From assembly GCA_947454585.1 (NCBI GenBank), contig CANGML010000017.1, positions 1 to 15,621 of the forward strand: DNA of 15,621 nt, written 5' to 3'. Below are positions 1-5,596 of this stretch, one piece after another. The position numbers were made by a program, and so were the translations under genes. Position 1 is the stretch's first letter; each line of letters starts with the position of its first letter. Source of the DNA: Comamonadaceae bacterium (GTDB lineage Bacteria > Pseudomonadota > Gammaproteobacteria > Burkholderiales > Burkholderiaceae_C). Below the pieces are notes generated by a model that saw only the letters and a list, made by a program, of their open reading frames with translations, was not told where the DNA came from and did not search any database.

Positions 1-407
1 GCAATGCCAAAGGGCGCATAAAAACGTGCGGCTGAGCCTGTGCCGTCTGTGGTCCCAGATGTGCCTGCATAGCCAGCCAATGTGGTGGTGACGCCAGTGC
101 TAATCACAACTTTGCGAATCGTGTGGTTAGAGGTGTCGTTCACATACAAATTAGTGCCATCGCTCACCAAACTTTTAGGGCCGTAGAACAAAGCGGCAGA
201 CCCTGTGCCATCTGCAGAACCTGCAGTGCCCGCTGTACCTGCAATGGTGGTGACCACGCCTGCACTGGTCAATTTACGAATCGTATGGTTGTAGGTATCC
301 GCCACGAAATAATCTGAGCCACTCAAGGTAATGCCAAAGGGCTCGTAGAACTTAGCCGCAGTGCCTGTGCCGTCAGCCGTACCTGCTGTATTGGCCGTAC
401 CCGCCAA
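1..407 (-). repeat. Three tandem NHL-like repeat units (54-55 codons each)
   Basis: Within the lipoprotein gene, units run about 407-246, 245-81 and 80-1 (last one cut). They are similar in DNA as well as protein: the block CCAAAGGGC near positions 7 and 336 and a GCCTGTGCCGTC-like block near 34, 201 and 363 recur at roughly 165-bp spacing. This is a coding repeat, not a mobile or CRISPR repeat. Confidence 0.75.
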
Positions 408-629
408 GGTAGCCACGGCATTGTTGCTGAGCGTGAGGGTTTGGATGGTTTGGTTGTCTGCGTTGGCCACTACCAGTTTGGTAGGTGTGGCCGCGTTGTC
501 AACCGTCAACCCAATGATGGCTGTGTTGTTTGCTGCTGCACCGCCTCCACCACCGCCACCGCCACCGCCACCACAGGCGCTTACCAGTGCGAGGGCTAGG
601 ACTGAGAGTGATAAACGTATAGACAACAT
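1..629 (-). CDS. NHL-repeat beta-propeller lipoprotein, N-terminal part (3' end outside window)
   Basis: Read on the minus strand from the ATG at 629-627, the frame stays open to the window edge (209 codons). It begins with a lipoprotein signal peptide: Arg5, a hydrophobic stretch 6-16, and lipobox V-S-A-C with Cys19 as the lipidated residue. Eleven glycines follow (20-30). From about residue 75 there are three NHL-like units of about 55 residues, each with an AGT..GTADGTG..A..FY.P.G opening and a D-T-x-N-H-T-I-R-K ending. Such repeats form beta-propellers, usually used for binding. The likely role is a membrane-anchored extracytoplasmic binding protein; the ligand is unknown. A weak GGA lies about 10 nt before the start. 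The start is only 40 nt past the porin terminator, so expression may depend on read-through or a promoter I cannot identify. Confident as lipoprotein plus repeats; function unknown. Confidence 0.85.
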   Translation of the reverse strand, partial: MLSIRLSLSVLALALVSACGGGGGGGGGGGAAANNTAIIGLTVDNAATPTKLVVANADNQTIQTLTLSNNAVATLAGTANTAGTADGTGTAAKFYEPFGITLSGSDYFVADTYNHTIRKLTSAGVVTTIAGTAGTAGSADGTGSAALFYGPKSLVSDGTNLYVNDTSNHTIRKVVISTGVTTTLAGYAGTSGTTDGTGSAARFYAPFGI

Positions 630-668
630 AGATGAATTCCAAGAAATTTTGATAAATGAATGATGATC

Positions 669-703
669 AAAAAACCCCACTACTCTTGCGAGTTGTGGGG
701 TTT
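669..703 (-). terminator. Rho-independent terminator of the porin gene
   Basis: On the minus strand, arms AAACCCCAC (703-695) and GTGGGGTTT (680-672) pair perfectly. A T-T mismatch and a further 4-bp ACTC/GAGT stem lie inside, capped by a 4-nt loop. The second arm runs into six T on the minus strand (674-669). It lies about 40 nt past the porin stop codon. On the plus strand the tail is interrupted (TTTCGAACTTTT), so it should act mainly on the minus strand. Confidence 0.85.
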
Positions 704-722
704 CGAACTTTTAAATCCTTAA

Positions 723-735
723 CTGGCTAAGCCAG
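723..735 (-). other. Small inverted repeat between porin stop and terminator
   Basis: CTGGCT and AGCCAG flank a single A, starting 8 nt past the porin stop codon on the minus strand. As RNA it would form a 5-bp stem with a 3-nt loop. It could add to 3'-end stability ahead of the main terminator; this is inference only. Confidence 0.35.
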
Positions 736-743
736 CGTCGGAA

Positions 744-2093
744 TTAGAAAGACTTGTAAATACCAGCGATGGTTTGTGTACCTTTGTAGGCACCATTTGA
801 AGTAGTCACAGAGTTGTTGGTCCACTGACCGTTGTAGACGTACAGCTTGCTAGTTTTGCTAGTGTTGTAGATCAAACCAAGTTGAGTCTCTTTCAAGTCC
901 ATGCCGCGAACACCAGTAGCGTTGATATCAACAGTGGCAGTGCCCGAACCATAAGTCACATCAAACTTGCCATAGGTGTACAAACCACTCAAACGCTGTG
1001 ATTTGAAATCGTATGAGCCAGCAGCGTTATAAGTCGAACCGGCTACGCCTGTTCCGAAAGTTGGGCTAGTAGCAATGTTTTGAGTCAATGTACCGCTGTT
1101 ACGTGTGTAACCGACTTTCCAGTTGGAACCTGTGTATGAACCAGCGAGTTGATTCATTTTTGTGGTGTAGTCGTTTGCGCCAGCTACTGGAGAAGCGCCC
1201 AGCGTTGTCAAAGCGCCATAGACGTTGAAAGTTGTGATAACTGGTGAGTTTTGAGTGCAAACTGGGGTGCTAGCAGTTGTACAAGCAGGGAATGCAGTGT
1301 TTGCAGTTGAACCAGCTGCACGTGCGCTTTGTGCAGAGTGGAAGTCAGTCGTAGCGTAAGCGGCTTTCCATGGGCCTTGATCGTAGTCCAACTTCAAGCT
1401 GAAACGTTTGTTCACGTCTTGTGTCAAGCCAGTCGCAGTGTTGTTTGCAACAGACTCGGTTGTGTCACGGCCACCGGCTGAACCAACTTGTGTGCTCAAG
1501 CCAAAGTTCATCACGCGTGGAGAGATGTAAGTGATACCGTTGGCACGTGTACCACCCGCCACGCCTGCGCCGTGGGTGTGAGTGGCTGAACCACCGTAAA
1601 CACCTTCAGAGGTTTGTGTGAAGCCCATCAATGTGGAAACTTCATACAAAGCTGTGTATTGGTAACCGACGCGAACTTCGCCCAAAGCGTTGTCTTTCAA
1701 GCTGGCGAAAGTTTGACGGTTGGTACCTTGAGAGTAGCCGCCGCCTGTGCCTTGGTCAAAACGACCTGTAGAAGCTGCCAAGCCGTCCAACTGGAAACCA
1801 GCGTTAGCGGAACGCACGCCAAACAAAGCGCCGTTGGTTGGGCTGATACCTTGCTCGATGGTGAAACCAAGAGTTTGGCCGCCATCTAAGTTTTCTGTGC
1901 CGCGGAAACCGATGCGGTTGCCAGCAAAGCCGCCGTCCATGACGCCAGTTTGTTTGCCAGTAGACACTACGCCAGTGTTGCCTTCGATTTGTTTAGCGCC
2001 GTAAGCGACGTCAATAACGCCGTACAAAGTCACAGATTGTGCAAAAGCAGATGTCGCGGCCAATGCGGCCAGTGCAACGAGGGTTTTTTTCAT
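744..2093 (-). CDS. Gram-negative general porin (outer-membrane beta-barrel, Burkholderiales type)
   Basis: A 449-residue protein starting with a clear Sec signal peptide: KK, hydrophobic VALAALAAT, and cleavage expected after Ala18 (S-A-F-A|Q-S). The mature start S-V-T-L-Y-G-V-I-D is the hallmark first strand of the Porin_4/OmpC-like trimeric porins of Burkholderiales. Alternating amphipathic strands and the terminal phenylalanine (Y-K-S-F) fit an outer-membrane barrel recognised by the BAM machinery. It probably allows diffusion of small hydrophilic solutes. A longer reading from a TTG at 2108 is possible, but that TTG overlaps the GGAG that sits 9 nt before the ATG at 2093, so the ATG is preferred. 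Unusual: Cys271 and Cys279 in a predicted surface loop. The GC content looks lower than in the genes that follow. It has its own terminator; substrate specificity cannot be read from sequence. Confidence 0.95.
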   Translation of the reverse strand: MKKTLVALAALAATSAFAQSVTLYGVIDVAYGAKQIEGNTGVVSTGKQTGVMDGGFAGNRIGFRGTENLDGGQTLGFTIEQGISPTNGALFGVRSANAGFQLDGLAASTGRFDQGTGGGYSQGTNRQTFASLKDNALGEVRVGYQYTALYEVSTLMGFTQTSEGVYGGSATHTHGAGVAGGTRANGITYISPRVMNFGLSTQVGSAGGRDTTESVANNTATGLTQDVNKRFSLKLDYDQGPWKAAYATTDFHSAQSARAAGSTANTAFPACTTASTPVCTQNSPVITTFNVYGALTTLGASPVAGANDYTTKMNQLAGSYTGSNWKVGYTRNSGTLTQNIATSPTFGTGVAGSTYNAAGSYDFKSQRLSGLYTYGKFDVTYGSGTATVDINATGVRGMDLKETQLGLIYNTSKTSKLYVYNGQWTNNSVTTSNGAYKGTQTIAGIYKSF

Positions 2094-2120
2094 TTCAAGG
2101 TTCTCCAAGGTTTGAATGGG

Positions 2121-2143
2121 GGCTCTGGTTTTTCACCAGAACC
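2121..2143 (-). promoter_or_regulatory. Stem-loop in the porin mRNA leader
   Basis: On the minus strand GGTTCTGGT and ACCAGAGCC form a 9-bp stem (one G-U pair) closed by a GAAAA loop. The hairpin ends 28 nt before the porin ATG and about 15 nt before its GGAG ribosome binding site. The position suits mRNA stabilisation or translational control; function is inferred. Confidence 0.55.
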
Positions 2144-2226
2144 AACCTCCGTTTAGGGAAGTTGCATGTATTGAACCAGACTGACCTGCGTTCGGCTATG
2201 ACAGGCAGTAAAAATAGGGGTTTTAC

Positions 2227-2242
2227 GTTGCATTCCTGCAAC
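2227..2242. promoter_or_regulatory. Perfect inverted repeat upstream of coq7
   Basis: GTTGCA and TGCAAC flank TTCC, ending 20 bp before the coq7 start. It can be a 6-bp hairpin with a tetraloop or a small operator. The 170-bp gap (2094-2262) also has TTGAAC at 2171 and TATGAC at 2197 on the plus strand, but the 20-bp spacer is too long for a confident promoter call. I could not assign either promoter. Confidence 0.4.
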
Positions 2243-2262
2243 ACCGGCTTAAACTCAAACCT

Positions 2263-2892
2263 ATGGACGCCTTACTCACCGCCGCCGACAGCGCCTTGCG
2301 CACCTTGTTTGCCCGCCACCACGCCAATCGGCCCACGCCGATGTGGGCCGCTGAAATTCCAGCGCCTGTCGAACTCAGTGCAACGGAAAAGCTGGCCGCC
2401 TCGGCCTTGATGCGGGTCAACCATGTGGGCGAGGTATGCGCCCAAGCGCTGTACACCGCCCAAGCCTTGGCCACCAAAGACACTGCACTGCGCCGGCACC
2501 TGACGACCGCCTGCCAAGAAGAGACCGACCACCTGGCGTGGTGCGAGCAACGCCTGCACGAGTTGGGGGGCCGCCCCAGCATTCTCAACCCGCTTTGGTA
2601 CGCAGGCGCCTTCACCATTGGCTATGCAGCTGCCAAGCTAGGGGGGGACCGCATGAGTTTGGGCTTTGTGGTGGAGACCGAACGCCAAGTCGAAGCCCAC
2701 CTAGAGAGCCACTTAGGCCTGCTGCCCGCCAATGATGGCCCCAGCCGCGCCATCGTGGCGCAAATGAAGCGGGATGAAGCTCAGCATGCCAAGGAGGCGC
2801 AGCAAGCAGGTGCCGCCGAGTTGCCCGCGCCCTTCAAAGCCTTGATGAAAGTGGCCGCCCAGGTCATGACGACGGTGGCGCACCGGGTCTAA
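2263..2892 (+). CDS. coq7: 2-polyprenyl-3-methyl-6-methoxy-1,4-benzoquinone monooxygenase (Coq7)
   Basis: A 209-residue di-iron hydroxylase of ubiquinone biosynthesis. It hydroxylates the demethoxyubiquinone ring at the last hydroxylation step, peripherally at the inner membrane. The ferritin-like iron ligands are visible as N-H-V-G-E57, E87-T-D-H90, the E138/E140-R-Q-V-E-A-H segment, and D-E172-A-Q-H175, matching the duplicated ExxH pattern of the family. Length is normal for the bacterial form. Hydrophobic helices near 110-125 and 190-205 fit membrane association. No Shine-Dalgarno is obvious before the ATG, but homology supports this start because the N-terminus precedes the first helix by the usual amount. 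It is convergent with the OsmC gene, with only 8 bp between stop codons, and has no operon partner here. Confidence 0.95.
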   Translation: MDALLTAADSALRTLFARHHANRPTPMWAAEIPAPVELSATEKLAASALMRVNHVGEVCAQALYTAQALATKDTALRRHLTTACQEETDHLAWCEQRLHELGGRPSILNPLWYAGAFTIGYAAAKLGGDRMSLGFVVETERQVEAHLESHLGLLPANDGPSRAIVAQMKRDEAQHAKEAQQAGAAELPAPFKALMKVAAQVMTTVAHRV

Positions 2893-2900
2893 GGCCTGAC

Positions 2901-3350
2901 TCAGCCCTCCACCACCTCAAAACTGGTGGTGATGTGCGCCGTTTTGCCCAGCATGATGCTGGCTGAGCAGTATTTGTCGTGGCTCATGGCAATGGCACGT
3001 TCCACGGCGGCGGCGGGCACACCTTTGCCGGTGACGGTGAAGTGCATGTTGAGGGTGGTGAACACCTTGGGATCTTCAGTGGCGCGCTCGCTGATGATCT
3101 TCACGCTGCAGCCTTGCACGTTGTGGCGGCCCCGCTTCAAGATCAACACCACGTCATACGCGGTGCAGCCGCCAGTGCCAGCCAGCAACAGCTCCATGGG
3201 GCGTGGGGCCAAGTTTTGGCCACCGTTCTCAGGCTTGGCGGCATCGGGGGCGCCGTCCATGGCGACGACATGGCCGCTGCCCGTTTCTGCAATAAATCCC
3301 ATGCCTGAGCGTGTGCCAGAGTGGCCGGTCCAGCTGACGGTGCATTCCAT
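2901..3350 (-). CDS. OsmC family protein (YhfA-like)
   Basis: A 149-residue OsmC/Ohr-fold protein. The pattern is typical: an N-terminal strand with V-S-W, a middle N-L-A-P-R50-P-M-E53-L-L-L-A-G segment, then the two family cysteines Cys62 (G-G-C-T-A) and Cys128 (K-Y-C-S-A-S). In OsmC and Ohr such a pair reduces organic hydroperoxides with Arg and Glu help. Here Arg50 and Glu53 may play that part, though the general layout is closer to the less-studied YhfA branch, so peroxidase activity is probable rather than certain. The frame is open upstream to 3659, overlapping ilvA, but the ATG at 3350 has GGAG at 3361-3358 (7-nt spacing), fixing the start. Convergent with coq7 and divergent from ilvA. 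Inverted repeats at 3366-3380 and 3388-3408 lie in its upstream region and could be operators. Confidence 0.9.
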   Translation of the reverse strand: MECTVSWTGHSGTRSGMGFIAETGSGHVVAMDGAPDAAKPENGGQNLAPRPMELLLAGTGGCTAYDVVLILKRGRHNVQGCSVKIISERATEDPKVFTTLNMHFTVTGKGVPAAAVERAIAMSHDKYCSASIMLGKTAHITTSFEVVEG

Positions 3351-3365
3351 GTTGCTTCTCCAAAA

Positions 3366-3380
3366 AATCAGGGCCTGATT
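3366..3380. promoter_or_regulatory. 15-bp inverted repeat upstream of the OsmC gene
   Basis: AATCAGG and CCTGATT flank one G. On the minus strand it is followed by four T and then the GGAG ribosome binding site of the OsmC gene, so in RNA it would be a 5-bp hairpin (AATCA/TGATT) just before the site. It could be an operator or a weak leader hairpin. Confidence 0.4.
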
Positions 3381-3387
3381 GTCTTCC

Positions 3388-3408
3388 AAATGTTGCAACG
3401 CAACATTT
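3388..3408. promoter_or_regulatory. Perfect 21-bp inverted repeat, candidate operator
   Basis: Nine-base arms AAATGTTGC and GCAACATTT flank the triplet AAC with no mismatch. The arm length and odd centre suit a dimeric helix-turn-helix repressor. It lies 38 bp upstream of the OsmC gene start on one side and overlaps the candidate plus-strand promoter (3393-3420) on the other, so one protein could govern both directions. The regulator cannot be named from this. Confidence 0.55.
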
Positions 3409-3420
3409 TTTGTATACACT
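3393..3420 (+). promoter_or_regulatory. Candidate promoter for the small RNA or ilvA leader
   Basis: TTGCAA at 3393-3398 and TACACT at 3415-3420 are separated by 16 bp, each matching the sigma-70 consensus at four of six positions. A shifted reading uses TATACA at 3413-3418. Transcription would begin near 3427. The -35 element lies inside the 21-bp inverted repeat. A moderate match only. Confidence 0.35.
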
Positions 3421-3487
3421 GAGGGCTTGTCTCCTCCACCCTCAAAAGTGGATTCAGCCCCGAGTTTTGCAACTCGGGGCTTTTTTT
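3420..3487 (+). ncRNA. Candidate small RNA with anti-Shine-Dalgarno loop and intrinsic terminator
   Basis: Two stems lie in a row. The first pairs TGAGGG (3420-3425) with CCCTCA (3439-3444) and displays a 13-nt loop containing TCTCCTCC, complementary to a GGAGGA-type Shine-Dalgarno. The second is a strong intrinsic terminator. No open reading frame on this strand ends upstream of it, so the terminator must serve an untranslated transcript or the ilvA leader. There is no ATG between the likely start site and the terminator, which argues against a leader-peptide attenuator. C/U-rich loops of this kind occur in several bacterial trans-acting sRNA families. The exact 5' end is uncertain; if it is near 3427 the first stem would be lost, so the promoter may lie a few bases upstream of my call. 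Confidence 0.5.
3457..3487 (+). terminator. Strong Rho-independent terminator in the osmC-ilvA gap
   Basis: GCCCCGAGTT (3457-3466) pairs perfectly with AACTCGGGGC (3471-3480) around a TTGC loop, followed directly by seven T (3481-3487). It ends 37 bp before the ilvA start. It belongs to the candidate small RNA or acts as an attenuator in an ilvA leader. Confidence 0.9.
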
Positions 3488-3524
3488 CGTCTGCCGTGAT
3501 TTTTTCATAAGAGACAATCACCCT

Positions 3525-5102
3525 ATGTCTACCCGTACACCCAAAGCGCGCGCCTTGCAGCCCGCCGATTACCTGAAAAAAATATTGACCGCCCGTGTGT
3601 ATGACGTGGCGACAGAATCTGCGCTGGAGGTGGCGAAAAACCTGAGCCGTCGTCTGCACAACACCGTCTTGTTAAAGCGTGAAGACCAGCAACCGGTGCA
3701 CAGCTTTAAGCTGCGCGGTGCTTACAATAAGATGGCGCACCTCACGCCTGAGCAGCTCAAGAAGGGCGTGATTTGCGCCTCGGCGGGCAACCATGCGCAA
3801 GGCGTGGCGCTGGGTGCCAAGCGCCTCGGCACCCAGGCCATCATCGTCATGCCCACCACCACGCCGAGCGTGAAGATTGAGGCCGTCAAGGCTTTGGGCG
3901 GCGAGGTGGTGTTGGCAGGCGACAGCTACTCGGACGCCTACACCCACGCGCTCACGCTCGAAAAGAAAAACGGCATGACGTTTGTGCACCCCTTTGACGA
4001 CCCCGAGGTGATTGCCGGCCAAGGCACGATCGCCATGGAAATGCTGCGCCAACACCAGGGACCGTTGGACGCCATCTTCGTCGCCATTGGCGGTGGCGGT
4101 TTGATTGCCGGTGTGGCCAACTACATCAAGGCGGTGCGCCCCGAGATCAAGGTGATTGGCGTTCAAATGGACGACTCATCGGCCATGATGCAGTCGGTGC
4201 AAAAAGGCAAGCGCGTCACGCTGCACGATGTGGGTTTGTTTTCTGACGGTACCGCCGTGAAACTGGTGGGCGAAGAAACCTTCCGCGTGGCAAAGAACTT
4301 GGTAGACAGCTACATCACCGTCGACACGGATGCAGTGTGCGCGGCCATCAAAGACGTGTTTGTGGACACGCGCAGCATCGTCGAGCCCGCCGGTGCCTTG
4401 GCCGTGGCTGCGATCAAGCAGTACGTGGCTGAGCACAAAACCAAGGGCGAAACCTACGCGGCTATTTTGTGCGGCGCGAACATGAACTTCGACCGCTTGC
4501 GTTTTGTGGCCGAGCGTGCCGAAGTGGGTGAAGAGCGCGAAGCCTTGTTTGCGGTGACCATCCCTGAGCAGCCCGGCAGCCTGCGTCGTTTTTGCGAGCT
4601 GATTGGCAAGCTGCCCAGCTTTGGTGGCAGCAAGTCGCCCCGCAACGTGACCGAATTCAACTACCGCATGAGCGACCAAGCCAAGGCCCATGTGTTTGTG
4701 GGCTTGACCACCGGCGTCAAGGGCGAAAGTACCAAGATGGCGGCCCACTTCACCAAGAGTGGGTTTGAAGCGATTGACCTGACCCACGACGAACTGGCCA
4801 AAGAACACATTCGCCACATGGTGGGCGGACACTCGGCGTTGGCGCATGAAGAACGCCTCTTGCGTTTTGAGTTCCCTGAGCGCCCCGGTGCTTTGATGAA
4901 GTTCTTGCTGGCCATGCGCCCGGGCTGGAACATCAGCCTGTTCCACTACCGCAACCAAGGCGCCGACTACGGGCGCATCTTGATGGGCTTGCAAGTGCCC
5001 AAGGCCGACAACAAAGCCTTCGCCGCATTCTTAGAGGCCCTAGGCTACCCCTACGTGGAAGAAACCCACAACCCCGCGTACCGCTTGTTTTTGCAGCGCT
5101 GA
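3525..5102 (+). CDS. ilvA: Threonine ammonia-lyase, biosynthetic (threonine deaminase)
   Basis: A 525-residue PLP enzyme converting L-threonine to 2-oxobutanoate and ammonia, the first committed step to isoleucine. The catalytic domain (about 12-325) has the PLP lysine in S-F-K62-L-R-G-A-Y-N, the S-A-G-N-H-A-Q-G motif (86-93), the glycine phosphate-binding loop G-G-G-G (189-192), and C-G-A-N-M-N (316-321). Two ACT-like regulatory domains follow (about 342-420 and 444-520, each opening with P-E-x-P-G), the full-length form that is feedback-inhibited by isoleucine and activated by valine in characterised enzymes. Length matches the family (about 500-515) with a short N-terminal extension. The start has only a weak AAGAGA about 9 nt upstream. 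The gene stands alone; it is preceded by a terminator hairpin and is convergent with gspC 5 bp away. Confidence 0.95.
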   Translation: MSTRTPKARALQPADYLKKILTARVYDVATESALEVAKNLSRRLHNTVLLKREDQQPVHSFKLRGAYNKMAHLTPEQLKKGVICASAGNHAQGVALGAKRLGTQAIIVMPTTTPSVKIEAVKALGGEVVLAGDSYSDAYTHALTLEKKNGMTFVHPFDDPEVIAGQGTIAMEMLRQHQGPLDAIFVAIGGGGLIAGVANYIKAVRPEIKVIGVQMDDSSAMMQSVQKGKRVTLHDVGLFSDGTAVKLVGEETFRVAKNLVDSYITVDTDAVCAAIKDVFVDTRSIVEPAGALAVAAIKQYVAEHKTKGETYAAILCGANMNFDRLRFVAERAEVGEEREALFAVTIPEQPGSLRRFCELIGKLPSFGGSKSPRNVTEFNYRMSDQAKAHVFVGLTTGVKGESTKMAAHFTKSGFEAIDLTHDELAKEHIRHMVGGHSALAHEERLLRFEFPERPGALMKFLLAMRPGWNISLFHYRNQGADYGRILMGLQVPKADNKAFAAFLEALGYPYVEETHNPAYRLFLQR

Positions 5103-5123
5103 GCCCGTTATTTCTTAGCGGGC
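5103..5123. terminator. Possible bidirectional hairpin between ilvA and gspC stops
   Basis: GCCCGTTA (5103-5110) and TAGCGGGC (5116-5123) form an 8-bp stem with one G-U pair and a 5-nt loop, covering the gspC stop codon and starting right after the ilvA stop codon. There is no T tract on either strand, so it may only slow polymerase or protect 3' ends. Confidence 0.3.
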
Positions 5124-5575
5124 AACTCCAGCACCAAGCTAGGCGCTCCTTCTTGGGTCGCCCCCAAGCTGACGCGTCGCCCTTGGACAGATTGCAAGAC
5201 CAGTCCCTCGGCCACCGTGGCGCCCACGCGGAAGGGCTTGGCCACTTGGCCGTCCACCGCGATCAAGGCAGCGCCTTGCGAGGTGGTGCCTGCCATCACA
5301 CCTTGCAGCTGAAAGCGGCTGTCCAGGGTAGGCGCAGCGGCGGCTTGAACGGGTGCGGCACCCAAGCTGCGCGCGACGGCGGCGGTATCCAGCGCTGGCA
5401 AGGCCGGCGCGGTTGGGGGGCTTTGACTGGGGCTGACACCCGCGGCAGACCAACGCAAACCCCAAGTCACCGCGCTGAAGGCCACCGCCGTCCACACCAA
5501 CAGCGAAGCGAGGGGCAAGACGAAGCGCTTTGAAGTCCTGAGACCCGAGGTAATTGAAGGGGTGTGGCGAAGCAT
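5108..5575 (-). CDS. gspC: Type II secretion system protein GspC (short form, HR domain only)
   Basis: A 155-residue bitopic inner-membrane protein. A short cytoplasmic arm with R13 and K16-R17 precedes a membrane segment at about 18-38. A Pro/Ala-rich periplasmic linker (about 45-82) leads to the homology-region domain (about 84-152), with the expected F-Q-L-Q-G-V-M-A core and A-L-I-A-V-D-G-Q-V-A-K-P-F. In T2SS this domain contacts the N0 domain of the GspD secretin. The PDZ or coiled-coil C-terminus seen in GspC proteins of about 270-300 residues is absent. The ATG at 5575 was chosen because the membrane segment then lies at the usual distance; the frame is open far upstream on this strand, but only as antisense of gspG and gspH. 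Divergent from gspG and convergent with ilvA. No clear ribosome binding site. Confidence 0.9.
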   Translation of the reverse strand: MLRHTPSITSGLRTSKRFVLPLASLLVWTAVAFSAVTWGLRWSAAGVSPSQSPPTAPALPALDTAAVARSLGAAPVQAAAAPTLDSRFQLQGVMAGTTSQGAALIAVDGQVAKPFRVGATVAEGLVLQSVQGRRVSLGATQEGAPSLVLELPAKK

Positions 5576-5581
5576 CGGCGG

Positions 5582-5589
5582 ATTATGAT
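5582..5589. promoter_or_regulatory. Overlapping -10-like elements between gspC and gspG starts
   Basis: TATGAT (5584-5589) on the plus strand and CATAAT (5587-5582) on the minus strand each match the -10 consensus at five of six positions and overlap. Neither has a good -35 at 16-18 bp. If the plus element were used, transcription would begin about at the ATG at 5597, giving a leaderless gspG mRNA. Weak evidence. Confidence 0.25.
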
Positions 5590-5596
5590 TCAACTC

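Noticed and set aside
1..407. Regular repeats as a possible CRISPR or satellite
   Set aside because: The 165-bp period is a whole number of codons within one open frame and encodes NHL-like units.
361..663. Plus-strand frame with an eleven-proline run
   Set aside because: It is the exact antisense of the polyglycine tether of the minus-strand lipoprotein, which has a signal peptide, lipobox and repeats. The plus frame has no domain or ribosome binding site.
1614..2004. Plus-strand frames antisense to the porin
   Set aside because: Mutually overlapping shadows in several frames; the porin has a signal peptide, barrel pattern and terminator.
3420..3524. Leader-peptide attenuator for ilvA
   Set aside because: No ATG-initiated short frame with Ile, Val or Leu codons lies before the terminator. 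A T-box is also unlikely in this group and no T-box features are seen. Another type of conditional termination remains possible.
3351..3659. Upstream extension of the OsmC frame
   Set aside because: It overlaps the ilvA start and the terminator. GGAG at 3361-3358 and the family N-terminus place the start at 3350.
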